A stretch of DNA of 64,000 nt from Mytilus californianus. Taxonomy: Eukaryota > Mollusca > Bivalvia > Mytilida > Mytilidae. Location of the stretch: contig NW_026262734.1 of assembly GCF_021869535.1 (NCBI RefSeq), positions 114,715,588-114,779,587 of the forward strand. The letters run 5' to 3'. The position numbers were made by a program, and so were the translations under genes. A model generated the notes under the pieces. That model saw only the letters and a list, made by a program, of their open reading frames with translations, searched no databases and was not told where the DNA came from. Shown in pieces: positions 34,990-46,598 of this stretch; the first letter of the stretch is position 1; every line of letters begins with the position of its first letter.

Positions 34990-35362
34990 TCACAGATGAC
35001 ATAGGATATGTTCTAATAATAATTCTAACCCCAATTTCGTCCTCTGTTTTTTAAATGTGACATTGCCGAATGTGTACGTACATGAGCAGCATGAAGGCTT
35101 CAAAGCGTAAACAAAAAGTGTCATCCTTTTTTGGTTGGTTTCCATTTGATCAGTCTTTAGTTTTATGCAGTGTTTTATAGACTTGTGTATGTCCAATCTT
35201 TCTTTCGAGAAGGCACAGGAGTCACCTACTACTGTTTGGGCAGTAGAGGAGCCTGAACTTAAAATATTAAACAATGGGCCTGTCTGTTGACATTTCAACG
35301 CAGAATATGCTACATCGAAAGCTGAAGAAATTTCCTCATCACATGTTACACTCACAGCTCGC
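34990..35362 (-). CDS. Candidate terminal exon, unknown protein
   Basis: On the minus strand, acceptor gattaattttgcag is followed by a frame of 123 codons (split first codon) ending in TGA at 34990-34992. It reads RAVSVTCDEEISSAFDVAYS at the start, has a Cys-rich centre (KPSCCSCTY) and ends ELLLEHILCHL. It lies inside the long intron between the ankyrin exons at 44.3 and 25.1 kb. As a terminal exon it would either end an alternative transcript or be a retained pseudogene piece. I do not recognise the protein, and a chance frame cannot be excluded. Confidence 0.3.
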
Positions 35363-35604
35363 CTGCAAAATTAATCTTGATGCGACAAGAAAAGAAAACC
35401 CCCGAAAAAAAAGAAGAAAAAAACCTGTAAGCCAATTCGTTTGCTGTAACAGTGAAAAATATGACAAATGTAGTACAAAACAAGTTCCCATCTTATTAAA
35501 CAGCATCAATATTGATTTAGATTCGTTTGAAAGTTATTAGACTGTTTTCGTTTAATATTGACGTTTCGCATATTTCAAGTCAAATAAAATTATGAAAACA
35601 ACAA

Positions 35605-35800
35605 GTCCTATAAAACATAGGTTTATTCCACCATTTTTTACATAAGAAAATTCCTGTACCAAGTCAAGAATATGACAGTTATTTTGCAATCGTTAGATGT
35701 GTTAGAGCTTTTGATTTTGCCATTTGATGAAGGACTTTCCATTTTGAATTTTCCTTGGAGTTCGGTATTTTTGTTATTTTACTTTTTCCTATTTATTTAT
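35605..35800 (+). repeat. 'accaagtcaggaatatgaca' repeat copy
   Basis: CCTGTACCAAGTCAAGAATA, TTTTGATTTTGCCATTTGAT and TTTTGAATTTTCCTTGGAGT match 11150-11440 in order and orientation. Confidence 0.85.
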
Positions 35801-36284
35801 TAGTAGAGAAAATGAAATGGAGAATTCTTAACATATCAATCATAAGCATTTAACCTAACCACTAAGCTCCTTTACATAATTTGTTTTGTATTATACATCG
35901 TACATCGTGTTAATGGGTTAAACAGTTCCTGTTTTCTGGAAGAACGATTTGCGAAAAGTAAAATACTAATACAGAAATCTTAATATTACTCCCAAAAAAA
36001 TAAAATAACAATTATTACGGCTATATTTATCAAATGAAGTATTTTGCCCAAGTCACATTCGCCTACATGAACCATCCGTGTTCCTCCTAAACACTATCCC
36101 ATCCCGTACGCACTTTTGATTCTTTCGTTACTTAATATTTCATTTCGATCTATGTTACGGGTAATATATTGTCAATACTTTGCGTTAGTCAAGGCTTGTT
36201 TCGTTTGCTACTCAATTTTAAGTGTTTCTTCTGAAACTGTTGGAAGGCATTCTAACAAAAGACACTCTTCCTTTTGATATTTAA

Positions 36285-36866
36285 GGTGGTTCGGGTGTCT
36301 TCCTTCATCTTGGATTTTGAAGTAGCAGTTGGTCTATATGTTTAATGAAGTTTGCAAATTTTGAGAGTAGTATGCAATTCATGTGTAAAACTTTTGAAGT
36401 ATATATAGAAAATTATGTGTTTTATCATATTTACGGCTGTAATTTCTAAAAAAAACACCATCCTTGTGTTCGATCCATTTTTTCAACTTTGTCAAATTAG
36501 GGGAGATAACTCAGATAAAGTATTTTATAATAGAAAGTGTTGTGACTTTACCTGTTTTAAGATGTAGCAAGAAAACAAGTTCGGTGACACCGTTTTTTCT
36601 TTTTCTTATCTGAAAGCATGTTATAAGAGCTATCTTCTCACATTTTATCTTACAATTCTATCATGTAGTTTTCTTTTTATCACACAAAATTGGAATTTCC
36701 ATGAATAATCTATACAAAATCTGTCAATTTTGCACAGCCCATAGCGGGAAAAAAAGTCCGGTGACCCATACTTTGTATTATAGTTTTGAAAAAAGCATGA
36801 TAAAAACTTCATTTTGACAAATTATTAAAAAATTCTATGAATTTAAAGTAAGACGCCCCAGCCACC
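36285..36866. mobile_element. Short TTAA-flanked element (~580 bp)
   Basis: Flanked by TTAA at 36281-36284 and 36867-36870. The ends are imperfect inverted repeats: GGTGGTTCGGGTGTCTT on the left, and AAGACGCCCCAGCCACC on the right (complement GGTGGCTGGGGCGTCTT). No ORF. Like the 1639-3852 element it starts with GG inside a TTAA duplication, but the end sequence differs. Confidence 0.65.
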
Positions 36867-36870
36867 TTAA

Positions 36871-39800
36871 ATAACAAATTCAAAAAGACAACTGCTGACT
36901 GAAAAGATGAAATGTTTATGATCCTGTAAAATTGTATATTGAAAAAAAGTGGAGCCTCGTATGTTTATCTGTCAGAATAATTTATGTAAACTTAAAAATT
37001 CAGACAAATAGATGCAAGCTAACTTGACAAGGACAATGATTGGAATAATTTATAAAATTAATGAATTAAATATAAGCCGATTGAATATTGAAAAGGATTC
37101 ACATAGCTTGTGAGACACTTTTTTCTTATCAAAATCAAGTAAGAATTACAATTCGCTCGCAACAAAAACGTATATACCTACGTCTTTTTATGTTTGAAAT
37201 TAACGCTTCATAGATACCCAGACGCGCATGCTGTCTACCCATCAGTGACTCTCGAATAAAAAAGTTATAAATTTATTTCATGTTATATATGTTTTTCGAA
37301 GACCATTGAGAACACAAAATTCCTAAACTTTTTGCCAAATACAGCTAAGGTAGTCTATTCCTGGGGTAGAAAATCCTCAGCATTTCGTAAAACAAATCCA
37401 AATTTTAGAGACAGTTCATTTATAACTATGACCATGACAAACAAATTAATCCTGCAACGATTCAATATACTGATCATATGGGTGTTTGTTTTTAAACGGA
37501 TGCGTCGGAAAAGGGTTTATTTTTTTAAACGGAATAAAATTTGAAAAATAAAAATTTAATGAATAATTGTACTACTGACTTTTCAAATCAAAACAAAACT
37601 AGAGGGTTTTTTGTTCAATATTAAAACTTAAACCCTTAATTGAAAGCGATACATTAAGATATTACAAATTCAAACGCTAAATGAAACAAAAGTGAAGTCT
37701 CACTCATCTTAGAAAAAAAAGCTATTGGTGCAAAGGGGTTACATTTGTCAAAAAAAAGTGCGATTTATTCTAGACAAATAAAGAGATCGACAAATAACAG
37801 ATATCAATTGGACAGATAAACCTGTAAAAAATGTTGGAATTTATTTTGTGTACGATAGAGTAGAATGCAAGAAACTAATTTTGAAATTAAAAAAGAGAAA
37901 ATAGGCAAATTGTAATTTCTCTGGACTAAGCGAAATCTTACTATGTTTTTTAACTATCAAATCTATGATAATACAATATCTAAAATGTTAAGCTGGCTCA
38001 TGAGTATTTCCAAAAAATTGAAAAAAAAAACAAAAATAAAGAAAACGTTTAAGATGGATCTGGATTGACAAACCAGCTACAATGTAAATTTAGATGCAAA
38101 ACGGTGGTTGATATATCAAAATTTTGGGAAATGAAATGAGAAAACATCCTTGCTTATTATGTCACTCATTTCCCAATCTGATAAGTATTCATTTGAAAAC
38201 AAAATACCGTTGATTAAATTTGTGTAAAAGTGAAATATATTGAATTATAGTTGTCATCTTTCATAGATTGTTCACTAAATTGTTACACTGTGTACATCGA
38301 GGCACGTAATTCGATGGTTAATTACTTTTAAAATATATCTGGCTTCCAAAACTCCGACAGAGATAAGATATCATATCAATAGCAACATTTGTCCGTGGTC
38401 TTAGGTATGTATATACAAATATAGTCGTCTGGTCTGTAAAAAATTACCTATTGTGACTTTTTGACTGAATGTAGATTTGAATGGCGGATGATGCATACAT
38501 CATGTACATAGGAGACTTAAACTCTGTCGACGCACCCTGTCTTATTCTTTTAATAGTCAACACTCCGTTTGTTTTGGATTTTTTACTTGATTTTGCTCTT
38601 TTAAATTTATTTATGATTGTATACCTACTCTAAAATAAAGCTTTTAAATTCATTTTGCCAGGTTCGTAATGGTGAATGCATTTTATTAACAAACATATCC
38701 AGATAATAACCATACCCACATCTCCTTATTCTAGTTACGTTTTTTTTTTTTTACAAATATGTATCTAACATAGTAGTAGAAACATACCTATCGTACTTTG
38801 GCTCATATATGAGATATTATTATAAATGCGTCAGTGTAAATGAACAACGCGACAAATAAACAACAAAAAAAGACTATTAACTTCATAACTCTTTTTAGTA
38901 AGAACTCTTTGGGAACGTCACGTCAATAAACTCATATCTGCCGTAATGCATAATTGGTGTTATCGACGTTGGTAAAAATTACAAAAAACCTTTTTCATTC
39001 GAATTCAGTTAAAAATAAAATATCACAGGAATCTTGAATTTTAGCTCTTCAAAACTAGGCTGAAAGTTGTAGACTTTACCTTTTGTGTCTATATTTCACA
39101 GCAATTTGAAAATCGGTAATATTATCCACAACGTTTATTTTTCGCTATCATATGCAACAATTTAATATCCTATCGGGACCTACCGCTATTTATAGAAACG
39201 AAAACAGACATCAAAATTGTGCATGCATCATCCTGAAGTTGAGAACAGTCAAATTGTGTAGGTATCCTAATCTAATTTTGTCAATAAGGTGTCTAATTTT
39301 GAAGAAATTCAACAAAATTTTGAGTGTTCCCCCAAAAAGATACTCCATGTTCACATATTTTTTAAGAATCCATCGCTCCCCGCACTACAACATATTATTT
39401 TTACAACAATGTCCAGTTTATGTTGATGTGTTACGAAATGACGAGGCGCCAGTGCGTCAAAGGCGGCAAGGTCCAGCATTAAAAGAACAAAAAAAAAATA
39501 GCCGTAGCATTATATTTATTCACTGTTCACATTATCATGCAGTCAGTTAAACTTTCAATTTCTGCTAAAAACTTTACACTGACGAACGTAATGGTTCATG
39601 ATCCATTGTTGTCAATTAATCAGATTATAAATTCGAATACATATTTACTTGCACAAATACGACAAAGATTCGCTCGAAAACTAACTTCATGAAATATTGT
39701 TGTTATAGATACCTGGTGAGGGTTAATTCCCTTTGTTTATAAAAAAATAGTTTGAGGTACTGTGCAGGATATTCTCTAAACTTGAATTCACATAATTTAA

Positions 39801-40005
39801 TAAAAATTGTTATGCAATAGTAAGAGTTAAGTATATATAATCATTTACTCAACCATTTAATACTTTCCTTTAAAGAAAAAAAAAATATTATAATTGAATT
39901 CAAACAAAACATGCAATACAAGCGACGTAAAATTTTTCTATTTTACAAATTAGAATTGTCTAGGTAACAACATCATGTGTTATCTTAAAATAATATGGAC
40001 ACAAA
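36871..40005. other. Intron with one 'gacgaaacgcgcgtctgg' repeat copy
   Basis: Positions 37205-37440 are a minus-orientation copy: CCAGACGCGCATGCTGTCTA, CATCAGTGACTCTCGAATA, TTGCCAAATACAGCTAAGGT and AGTCTATTCCTGGGGTAGAA are complements of 62960-63130. The remainder is AT-rich with no recognised feature. The 132-codon frame at 39152-39550 (+) has no motif. Confidence 0.65.
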
Positions 40006-40009
40006 CACA

Positions 40010-40155
40010 ATAAAAAAAAAAGGAGAAGTGGTATGATTGCCTAAGAGACAACTATCCATCAAAGATCAAATGAAGTGGATGTAAGCAATTATAGGCAACC
40101 GTACGGCCTTCAACAATGAGAAAAAATACCCTATGGTCGGCTATAAAAGCTTGTT
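40010..40155 (-). repeat. PLE tail family 1, minus fragment
   Basis: GAAGTGGTATGATTGCCTAA, GAGACAACTATCCATCAAAG, CCGTACGGCCTTCAACAATG and GTCGGCTATAAAAGC mark the 3' end of the tail. Confidence 0.9.
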
Positions 40156-40739
40156 ATTGATTGTCCTCAGTTATTAATTACCATTCAGTATTGATTAAAT
40201 TTGAAGGAAACAAGTATAATATTCATAATAAGCATTTTATTCAAATTTAATTTGTGCCACGGAACACAAACTACATGAGACAAGTCTTCTTTAAAATATT
40301 ACACTTGTACGAAATTGAACTGATATTTCTTGAAGTCGATCTTAAAAATACCAGTTCGCGTTTACATTTGCACACTTTGATTACTTTACATTTCGTAAAC
40401 AAATAATCGTAAAAATAGAATTGAATAATAACGAGTGCATTTCGCGCGGACTATCACACACTGCAAAATTATGTAGAAACTAGTTAGATCATTGGAATTT
40501 CGTATGCAGTTATCAATTATTTTTTTGGTTCACACGTCACAAGTAATTAAACAAAGAAATGCCAGAAGACTATCACTTAAAAACAAACTGTCAATGCATT
40601 TGAAAATGAAAATTTGCAGCAAAGAACTAAAATTTATAGATTCAGAAGAATGATCTAAAAACGGCGGAATTATTTCCCATTCAACGTTTTTAAACACGTG
40701 TGTACATGTTTTTGCCGCAGAATATGCGCAGATTTATTT

Positions 40740-40950
40740 TCATATCTAAATATATCATTCACTTGAAGATAGATCGATTCAAATAAGATCGATTTTTAAA
40801 ACCACCTCTGGAGGTGAACTTTTTAAGTCCGATTGAAGATCGATCTTTCCCGTTTACATAAGACTAAGGATCGATCTTTTTAAGATCGAGATTTTAAGAT
40901 CGATCTCAAGAAAGATTGTTCTTTTTTACAAGTGTAAACGGGGTCTTAGA
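40740..40950. repeat. GATCGATC-rich cluster
   Basis: The words GATCGAT or ATCGATC occur six times within about 140 bp (near 40771, 40788, 40840, 40871, 40884 and 40902), several inside longer palindromes such as AAGATCGATCTT. It ends with AAGTGTAAACGGGGTCTTA, which from memory resembles the end of a mussel DNA element, but no matching left end was found. Confidence 0.6.
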
Positions 40951-42114
40951 AAGTTACATAAATGCTTCCAATAAAAAAATACTAAACCACTCACTAAATC
41001 CATTTCGAAACTGCAAAATTGCTGCACTTATATGAACCAATCGTATGGCAAAGTGTTGCATGTATATGTTTTAAATTTAACAACATTTATCAAGTAGAGT
41101 TAAGATTTTTTACAACGATACAGTTCATATTAATGTGATTTAGATTTACATGTAACAGCGTTCATTCATAATAATATTTTTAAAACTATACATATCCCTG
41201 ACAATCTTAAAGTTCCTTTCAAATTATATATATAATATATAAATTAAAGAAAGTTGTATTGACTCTAGCTGTTTTTAACCCAGATGTAATGTTTCTAAGC
41301 TTGAACATTTTGTAACCTGAATTAAATATATGCATGGCTATACTATCCCTTTTTCAAACCAAATTGTTGGCCCAGGTTTTTCGGATGTAAGACCCTTATT
41401 GAGGTGGCTGTACTTTAGCTGTTTGGTATATCGGATGCATAAATACGAAGCAACAGTATGTAAACTTTAAATTTGAAGCCTTGTTTGCTGAGAGCATTTA
41501 TCTTTCTGCAAGGCTAATCCACACACATACTTAACAATCCCGCTATAACGTTTGAAGTCTTAATTTCTTGCCCTTCATTCCGCGATCGTCTATTTTTGAA
41601 GACCATAAATAAATGAATAATTTGATTTGCTAACTTATTGAGCATATATGAAATAATTGCCACTGGACATTAAGCCAATTATAATTATAAACCTCATATC
41701 GTGTCATGTATAAAGATCAATCTACAGATGAATAAGAGTTTCTTAACTGGTTTGACTCCTTCATGTGAAATAGTTGTCGTTTTCATCCACCACCACACGG
41801 ATTTAGTCAAATACATGCAATATTTCGATTAAGTATTAAAAAAATTACATCTTATTATTCAACAAGTTTTTTTACTTGGAGGTTACAAATCCGAAGTGTT
41901 CTATAGTCTAAATCAATACATATTGAAAATTTTACAAAACAATTTACACATATCTATTTATTAATTCAAAAGGTTATTCAGTGCTATATATTGTTGTAGG
42001 GGACAGTTTTAAAACAGTATGTATAAACAAAATATTTTAAAATGATATTTAAAATTTTGCATTGAAAGAAATCCTTAAAATAACTAAACTGATTTGTATC
42101 TGAAATACAAGAAG
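40951..42114. other. Intron, no recognised feature
   Basis: AT-rich; nothing recognised. Confidence 0.4.
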
Positions 42115-42310
42115 GGCGCTACTTTGGGATTTAGTGTGGCGTCCATTTCGATGAACAAGTATACATTATTATTGAGGGGCCAGCTGAAGCCCGCCTCCGG
42201 GTGCGAGAATTTATAACTGTGTTGAAGACCCATTGGTAGTCTTCCGCTTTTTTCTGCTCTTTGGTCGGGTTGTTGTCTCTTTGGCCATCCCTGTTTCCAT
42301 TCTCAATTTT
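42115..42310 (+). repeat. PLE tail family 2, 3'-end copy
   Basis: TTTAGTGTGGCGTCCATTTC, GGGGCCAGCTGAAGCCCGCC, GTTGAAGACCCATTGGTAGT and TCTTTGGTCGGGTTGTTGTC follow the 3' half of 29590-30165. Confidence 0.9.
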
Positions 42311-42619
42311 ATTGGTTTTGGTAAAGTATGCTATTCTTCTTCATTGTGGTACAAATGTACATGTGCATACTTGTAACGATCTACCTAAGTTGCAGCTATG
42401 ACCCATAATTAGGTGATATGATTTTAAAGAAATGTCATAATGTTGTGGTTAGACTTTCAAAGTATACACAAAAAGATACCATACTCTAAATATTGATAAT
42501 GCTGAAGACTCTTTGGAAATTGTCCGGATGTCTAATATATTCAGGGAAATTTAGCTCAATTTTTTTCAGAAGAAGATACCAACATCATAATATCTGAACA
42601 TGGCCATATTAAATTAGAT

Positions 42620-43130
42620 TAATTCATAACATATAATGAAATTGTTCATATTCTAAGTCCATATTTTGAATTGAATGTATGAAAGAGTGCCTGTACATAT
42701 ATATGTTACGTATATACAGGCCTGTGTTATTCTCATCTTCTGTACATACAAGACATGTACAGTAGCATGTCTTCATCCTTGAACCCCAAAGGTGACTGGT
42801 TGTATAGAAATATGGTTTTCGTCCGACAGGTAAAACCCATGGCAAAGTAGAGACTCCGTTTGGTTGTGCGGGATGTTTGAATACGCAACCAGGTCCGGTT
42901 AGAATAGGGACGAAATGAGGCCTCGTGAAGAGAGAGTACCACGCTCCCTGCACGTTAAGAATTTTTGCAGCAACTCTTTTATAGGTCCGTGGGTAGCCTG
43001 ATGCAAGGGAGAAAATTCATTTCCTATCCACTATACCCAAATTTTCAGCTGGTGACTGTTGAAATTCCCCTCCTTTTCCCTGGTCGATCTCTATTACAGA
43101 ACCAAGCTATGACATCTATATATATATTTT
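42620..43130. other. Less AT-rich unrecognised stretch
   Basis: More GC than its surroundings, with overlapping minus-strand frames (42624-42953 and 42733-42942) and a plus frame at 42965-43153. The frames have no motif I recognise. It may be part of a transposon tail present elsewhere in the genome, but it is single-copy in this window. Confidence 0.3.
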
Positions 43131-44306
43131 GTTCTCATCCTGAATGTGTTTGAAATATTTGCCACTGGACATGAAACAAACTGTCAACATTTTTTTTTAT
43201 CTTGGCTCATGAATGAAAGGAAATGTATAAAGAAACAAGACAGCAACGTAACCACAAAAATAATTAGAAATAAAAATTAAAAACACAAATCCAGGCACGT
43301 ATCATATGTATTTTGCACATAATTTGTTTTTCATGTTTACTGCAAATTATAACTCAAAATAGTCAAAACGAAAGACACGCAGCTTTGCTTCAGGTTATGA
43401 TTTTGTATGCTTAATCTATTATTACTGTCTGAAATCTGGAAATCTTTAAGGTTGATGTAGAGGGTTTCACATGGAAAGGTGGATTGAAACTAATTTTATT
43501 TTATTTTATCATAATAAAAAATGGTAGAAATAGGGGGGGGGGAGTCAGTTCCCACCCTGGACCTTAGACAAACCGACTTGTGCATCCAACAATGGTAGCC
43601 TCATTAAACACTTGCTAAACTTCTAAAACAAGAAACTGCTATTTGTGTAAATCATATGGTCAAATAGTAAGTACATGGAAGTTAAAAATTCTAAATATTT
43701 GAAAATTTCGTTTTTTAATGTTTTGTGCTAACTAGTACAGTTTCCCGTATTTTCCTGTGAGAAATAAGATTTTCACGTACAATGGTCATACGCTATAAAA
43801 AATAGTTAGTTTTTGCATCCTTTCTGCTCATTTTGTGTATGATGTGTGCTGCGGTAGTTATATTACTAAGTTTTTAAGTGTGTTTTTATTGTAAATTGGA
43901 ATGTTGGCGGACAAAAGGTATATATTCATGAATATCAGGCAGATGCTTGGGGTCAAAGATCAAACATAAAATGAAAACTCTTGTCCTAGTATATTTCTAC
44001 CACATATATATTTCAAATAATAAATGCTTTTTTGTGTATTTTTTTAATAAAAAAAAATCCCACGTAGTCCCTATTTTTAGCTCCTTTAAAAACAGCTTTT
44101 TTACAGCTGAGTGTAAATGGGCTGATGATATTTATCAATTCGCATTCTATTTAATTCATTCTTTACACCTTCCCTTTGAACATTTATATATGTTGCGAAG
44201 GTGGGTAAACAATTAAACTAAGAACATTGTGTGGAAATTGCATTTGATTGTTGTCTGAGCCGATTATACGACCGTTGATTTCTCTGGTTAGACCAAAATT
44301 CCATAC
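43131..44306. other. Intron, no recognised feature
   Basis: AT-rich; an eight-G run at about 43533. Nothing else recognised. Confidence 0.4.
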
Positions 44307-44408
44307 CTTAATTACTTTGTTTGGGTCTATATCTGTTCTTCTTAATAACAAATGAACTATGTCTGAATGTCCATTTAAAACGGCATAATGTAAGGGAGTG
44401 TAACTGGA
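44307..44408 (-). CDS. Ankyrin-repeat exon (one repeat, 34 aa)
   Basis: A 102-nt exon with acceptor tttctatttcag and donor ATTAAG|GTATGG, phase 0-0. It encodes one ankyrin repeat, SSYTPLHYAVLNGHSDIVH followed by LLLRRTDIDPNKVIK. Y-T-P-L-H-Y-A-V-x-x-G-H is close to the family consensus, as is D-I-V-x-L-L-L. It is 1.36 kb downstream of the 45765-45866 exon. Same gene and role as the 25105-25209 exon. Confidence 0.93.
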
Positions 44409-45764
44409 CTGAAATAGAAAGGTTGACATGTTTATAATAATTATACAAAAGTATAAAAATGAACGATTTTCTAGAAATAATTTGAATATGAAAACAAGTA
44501 TTATTATTATTCACTTTTCTCAAACAATAGAGTAAGTAATCTGTTCTTTTATAATCACAATTCCTCTAGAACTGCTTAATGACGCAAGGTTTACAGTTTG
44601 TGAAATTAAAATCATTTATTTTTAACACGCTTTATTCAGCTTTGAGGGAATCACCTATTCAATTCTCAGTTCAATTATTTTTTGCTCTAAAAGCCTGCCA
44701 TCACGTAGAAAAGGCATTTGCAAGTAAAAGTCTTTTCAAACAACTATTGTTAAAATGTACATTGCAAATTGGGTCCAAAGAAGAAAACGTTTAATGCACA
44801 ATACTATTAGATTATAGTTTGTGATATCATAATCTAGTGAATTTTATCACCATAGTTAAGTACTCGCCTATTTTGGTCATACAAATATATCCATACTATA
44901 TGTTTTTTTTTATCCTGTTGATGATGTTTACACGTTATTGACTTGATTAAACTTATAAAAATCATCAAAGAGACCAGGCTTATAATGTAGTACGCCAAGG
45001 TCAGCAAAAAAGTCTTACACATATGTACCTGTTCGTTGTTGTTAATTCTTAACTTGTTACCCCAGGATGCTGACGAGGATGGCGATGTTCAATCAGGATT
45101 TTGTGTGTGGTATATTGAAAACTACGTTTGTTTTTGTTTAGTTTTGATGTTTGAAATGTTTTCATTTTTGCAATGTGAGTTTTCTCCAAAATTATTATTA
45201 TTTTCTTTATCTTTTAAAAGGGTTCTTACTTCAATGTTTTTAACCCGTTAATACATTTAATAATATTTAATTTCAAACACTTTATTTTTCAGTACTTTAA
45301 TTGTAATTTGATGGAAAAACAGACACTTTTGAGGAAATGTATTACTCCTATGTATATAATCAAGTGCCAGTCTAACAAACAGAGTGTTTATAATTCTTTA
45401 ACATAAGTTAATTACTCCACTGTATTTGATTTGTTATTCACAGTAAATAAGTCAATCACTAAAGAAGTTTGATATTTTCTATCACTTAGTGATTTTTACA
45501 GTTCACGGTTTTAGTAAATCTATCTGGAAAAGGAATCTGAAATGACTGTATGAATTATAATCTGCTCATTATAAAAACAATTGCAAATACAAATATAAAT
45601 GGAACAAAGATAAGTTGCCGTGTTAATTTTTTTGTTTTACGAGTTGTGTACAGCATACTGTGGTTCTCTCTGATTTTTTTCTCTCACTGTTTTACTGGAT
45701 AAGTAATCGTATATTTTGTGTACGTCTGCATGTTTGACAGTTCTGTAAAAACTACTCTCCTTAC
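44409..45764. other. Intron between ankyrin exons
   Basis: No repeat recognised. A plus-strand stretch after gttaccccag at about 45066 reads DADEDGDVQSGFCVWY; it is too short and isolated to call. Confidence 0.4.
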
Positions 45765-45866
45765 CTGATTGTCTTTATTTAGATCTATGTCTGTTCTTTC
45801 CACTAATAACTGGACTATATCGAGATGTTTACCTCTAACAGCTGAGTATAAAGGAGTATCCCCATT
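45765..45866 (-). CDS. Ankyrin-repeat exon (one repeat, 34 aa)
   Basis: A 102-nt exon, acceptor cttttttttag and donor AATCAG|GTAAGG, phase 0-0. It encodes NGDTPLYSAVRGKHLDIVQ followed by LLVERTDIDLNKDNQ, one ankyrin repeat with the usual D-T-P-L-x-x-A-V and D-I-V-x-L-L motifs; Tyr-Ser replaces the common His-x. It is the most upstream intact exon of the gene seen in the window. Further upstream exons (start codon, other repeats) must lie beyond or were not recognised. Confidence 0.92.
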
Positions 45867-46567
45867 CTAAAAAAAAGAGTTGTAATAATCATATAATCAT
45901 ATAAAGGTATATAAAGACATCATTCAACAATTTGAGAAGTTAGTTTATGAATTTAAAGACCGTTTTTATATATTTCATTTCTCTAGAAACTGTAAATATG
46001 GTATAGATAATGCATATTTTTAGGCTTTTCTGTTGCATAACAAGCCGTAGGGAGGTAATTCTGTGGACAATCCGGAAACCACAGGTGTGTTGTTCGTCAA
46101 GGGAAACCTTGAAATATGCTTTATCTGACTTATATACCTTAGAAAGTATTATTTTCTGCAAAGATTTGTAGTATTTACATCCTTCTTTACCGACCGAACT
46201 AAGGTGGAATATTCTGTTCTGATGAGTTCAGGTTTTAATACGCCTTACGGCTCATTTATTATGTGAAATAAAAAAAGGATATAAATACACAATTCGTTGT
46301 CAAGTTACAATAAAAATATTACTGTAACTGAATGAAGCAAGACACATATGAATTCTTACGGTGTATGAAAAATACAAGTCACTTTGTAAGTAATTTATTG
46401 TATCAACTTTGTTTATGAAAGGGAGGTTCTATGTTTTGTTTTTGTCATGAAATTTGAATCGCGGAAAAGCAGCTTATTTTTTCTTATATATATCTTAAAT
46501 ATGTCAAAGTATAATTCCCAATACAGTGTGAATCAATAAGATTTTGTGTTAAATTTGGCTTGTTGTT

Positions 46568-46598
<31 letters not shown>

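Noticed and set aside
39152-39550. 132-codon plus-strand frame
   Set aside because: No recognisable motif, unusual composition for a protein, no splice context, and starts in non-repetitive AT-rich intron; most likely chance.
42624-42953. Overlapping minus-strand frames of 109 and 69 codons
   Set aside because: Two frames open over the same stretch with no family resemblance; the region looks like a non-coding repeat tail.
45057-45110. Plus-strand exon reading DADEDGDVQSGF after an acceptor-like ccccag
   Set aside because: Recalls a mind-bomb type ankyrin sequence for only about eight residues, then loses it; too short and no donor in frame.
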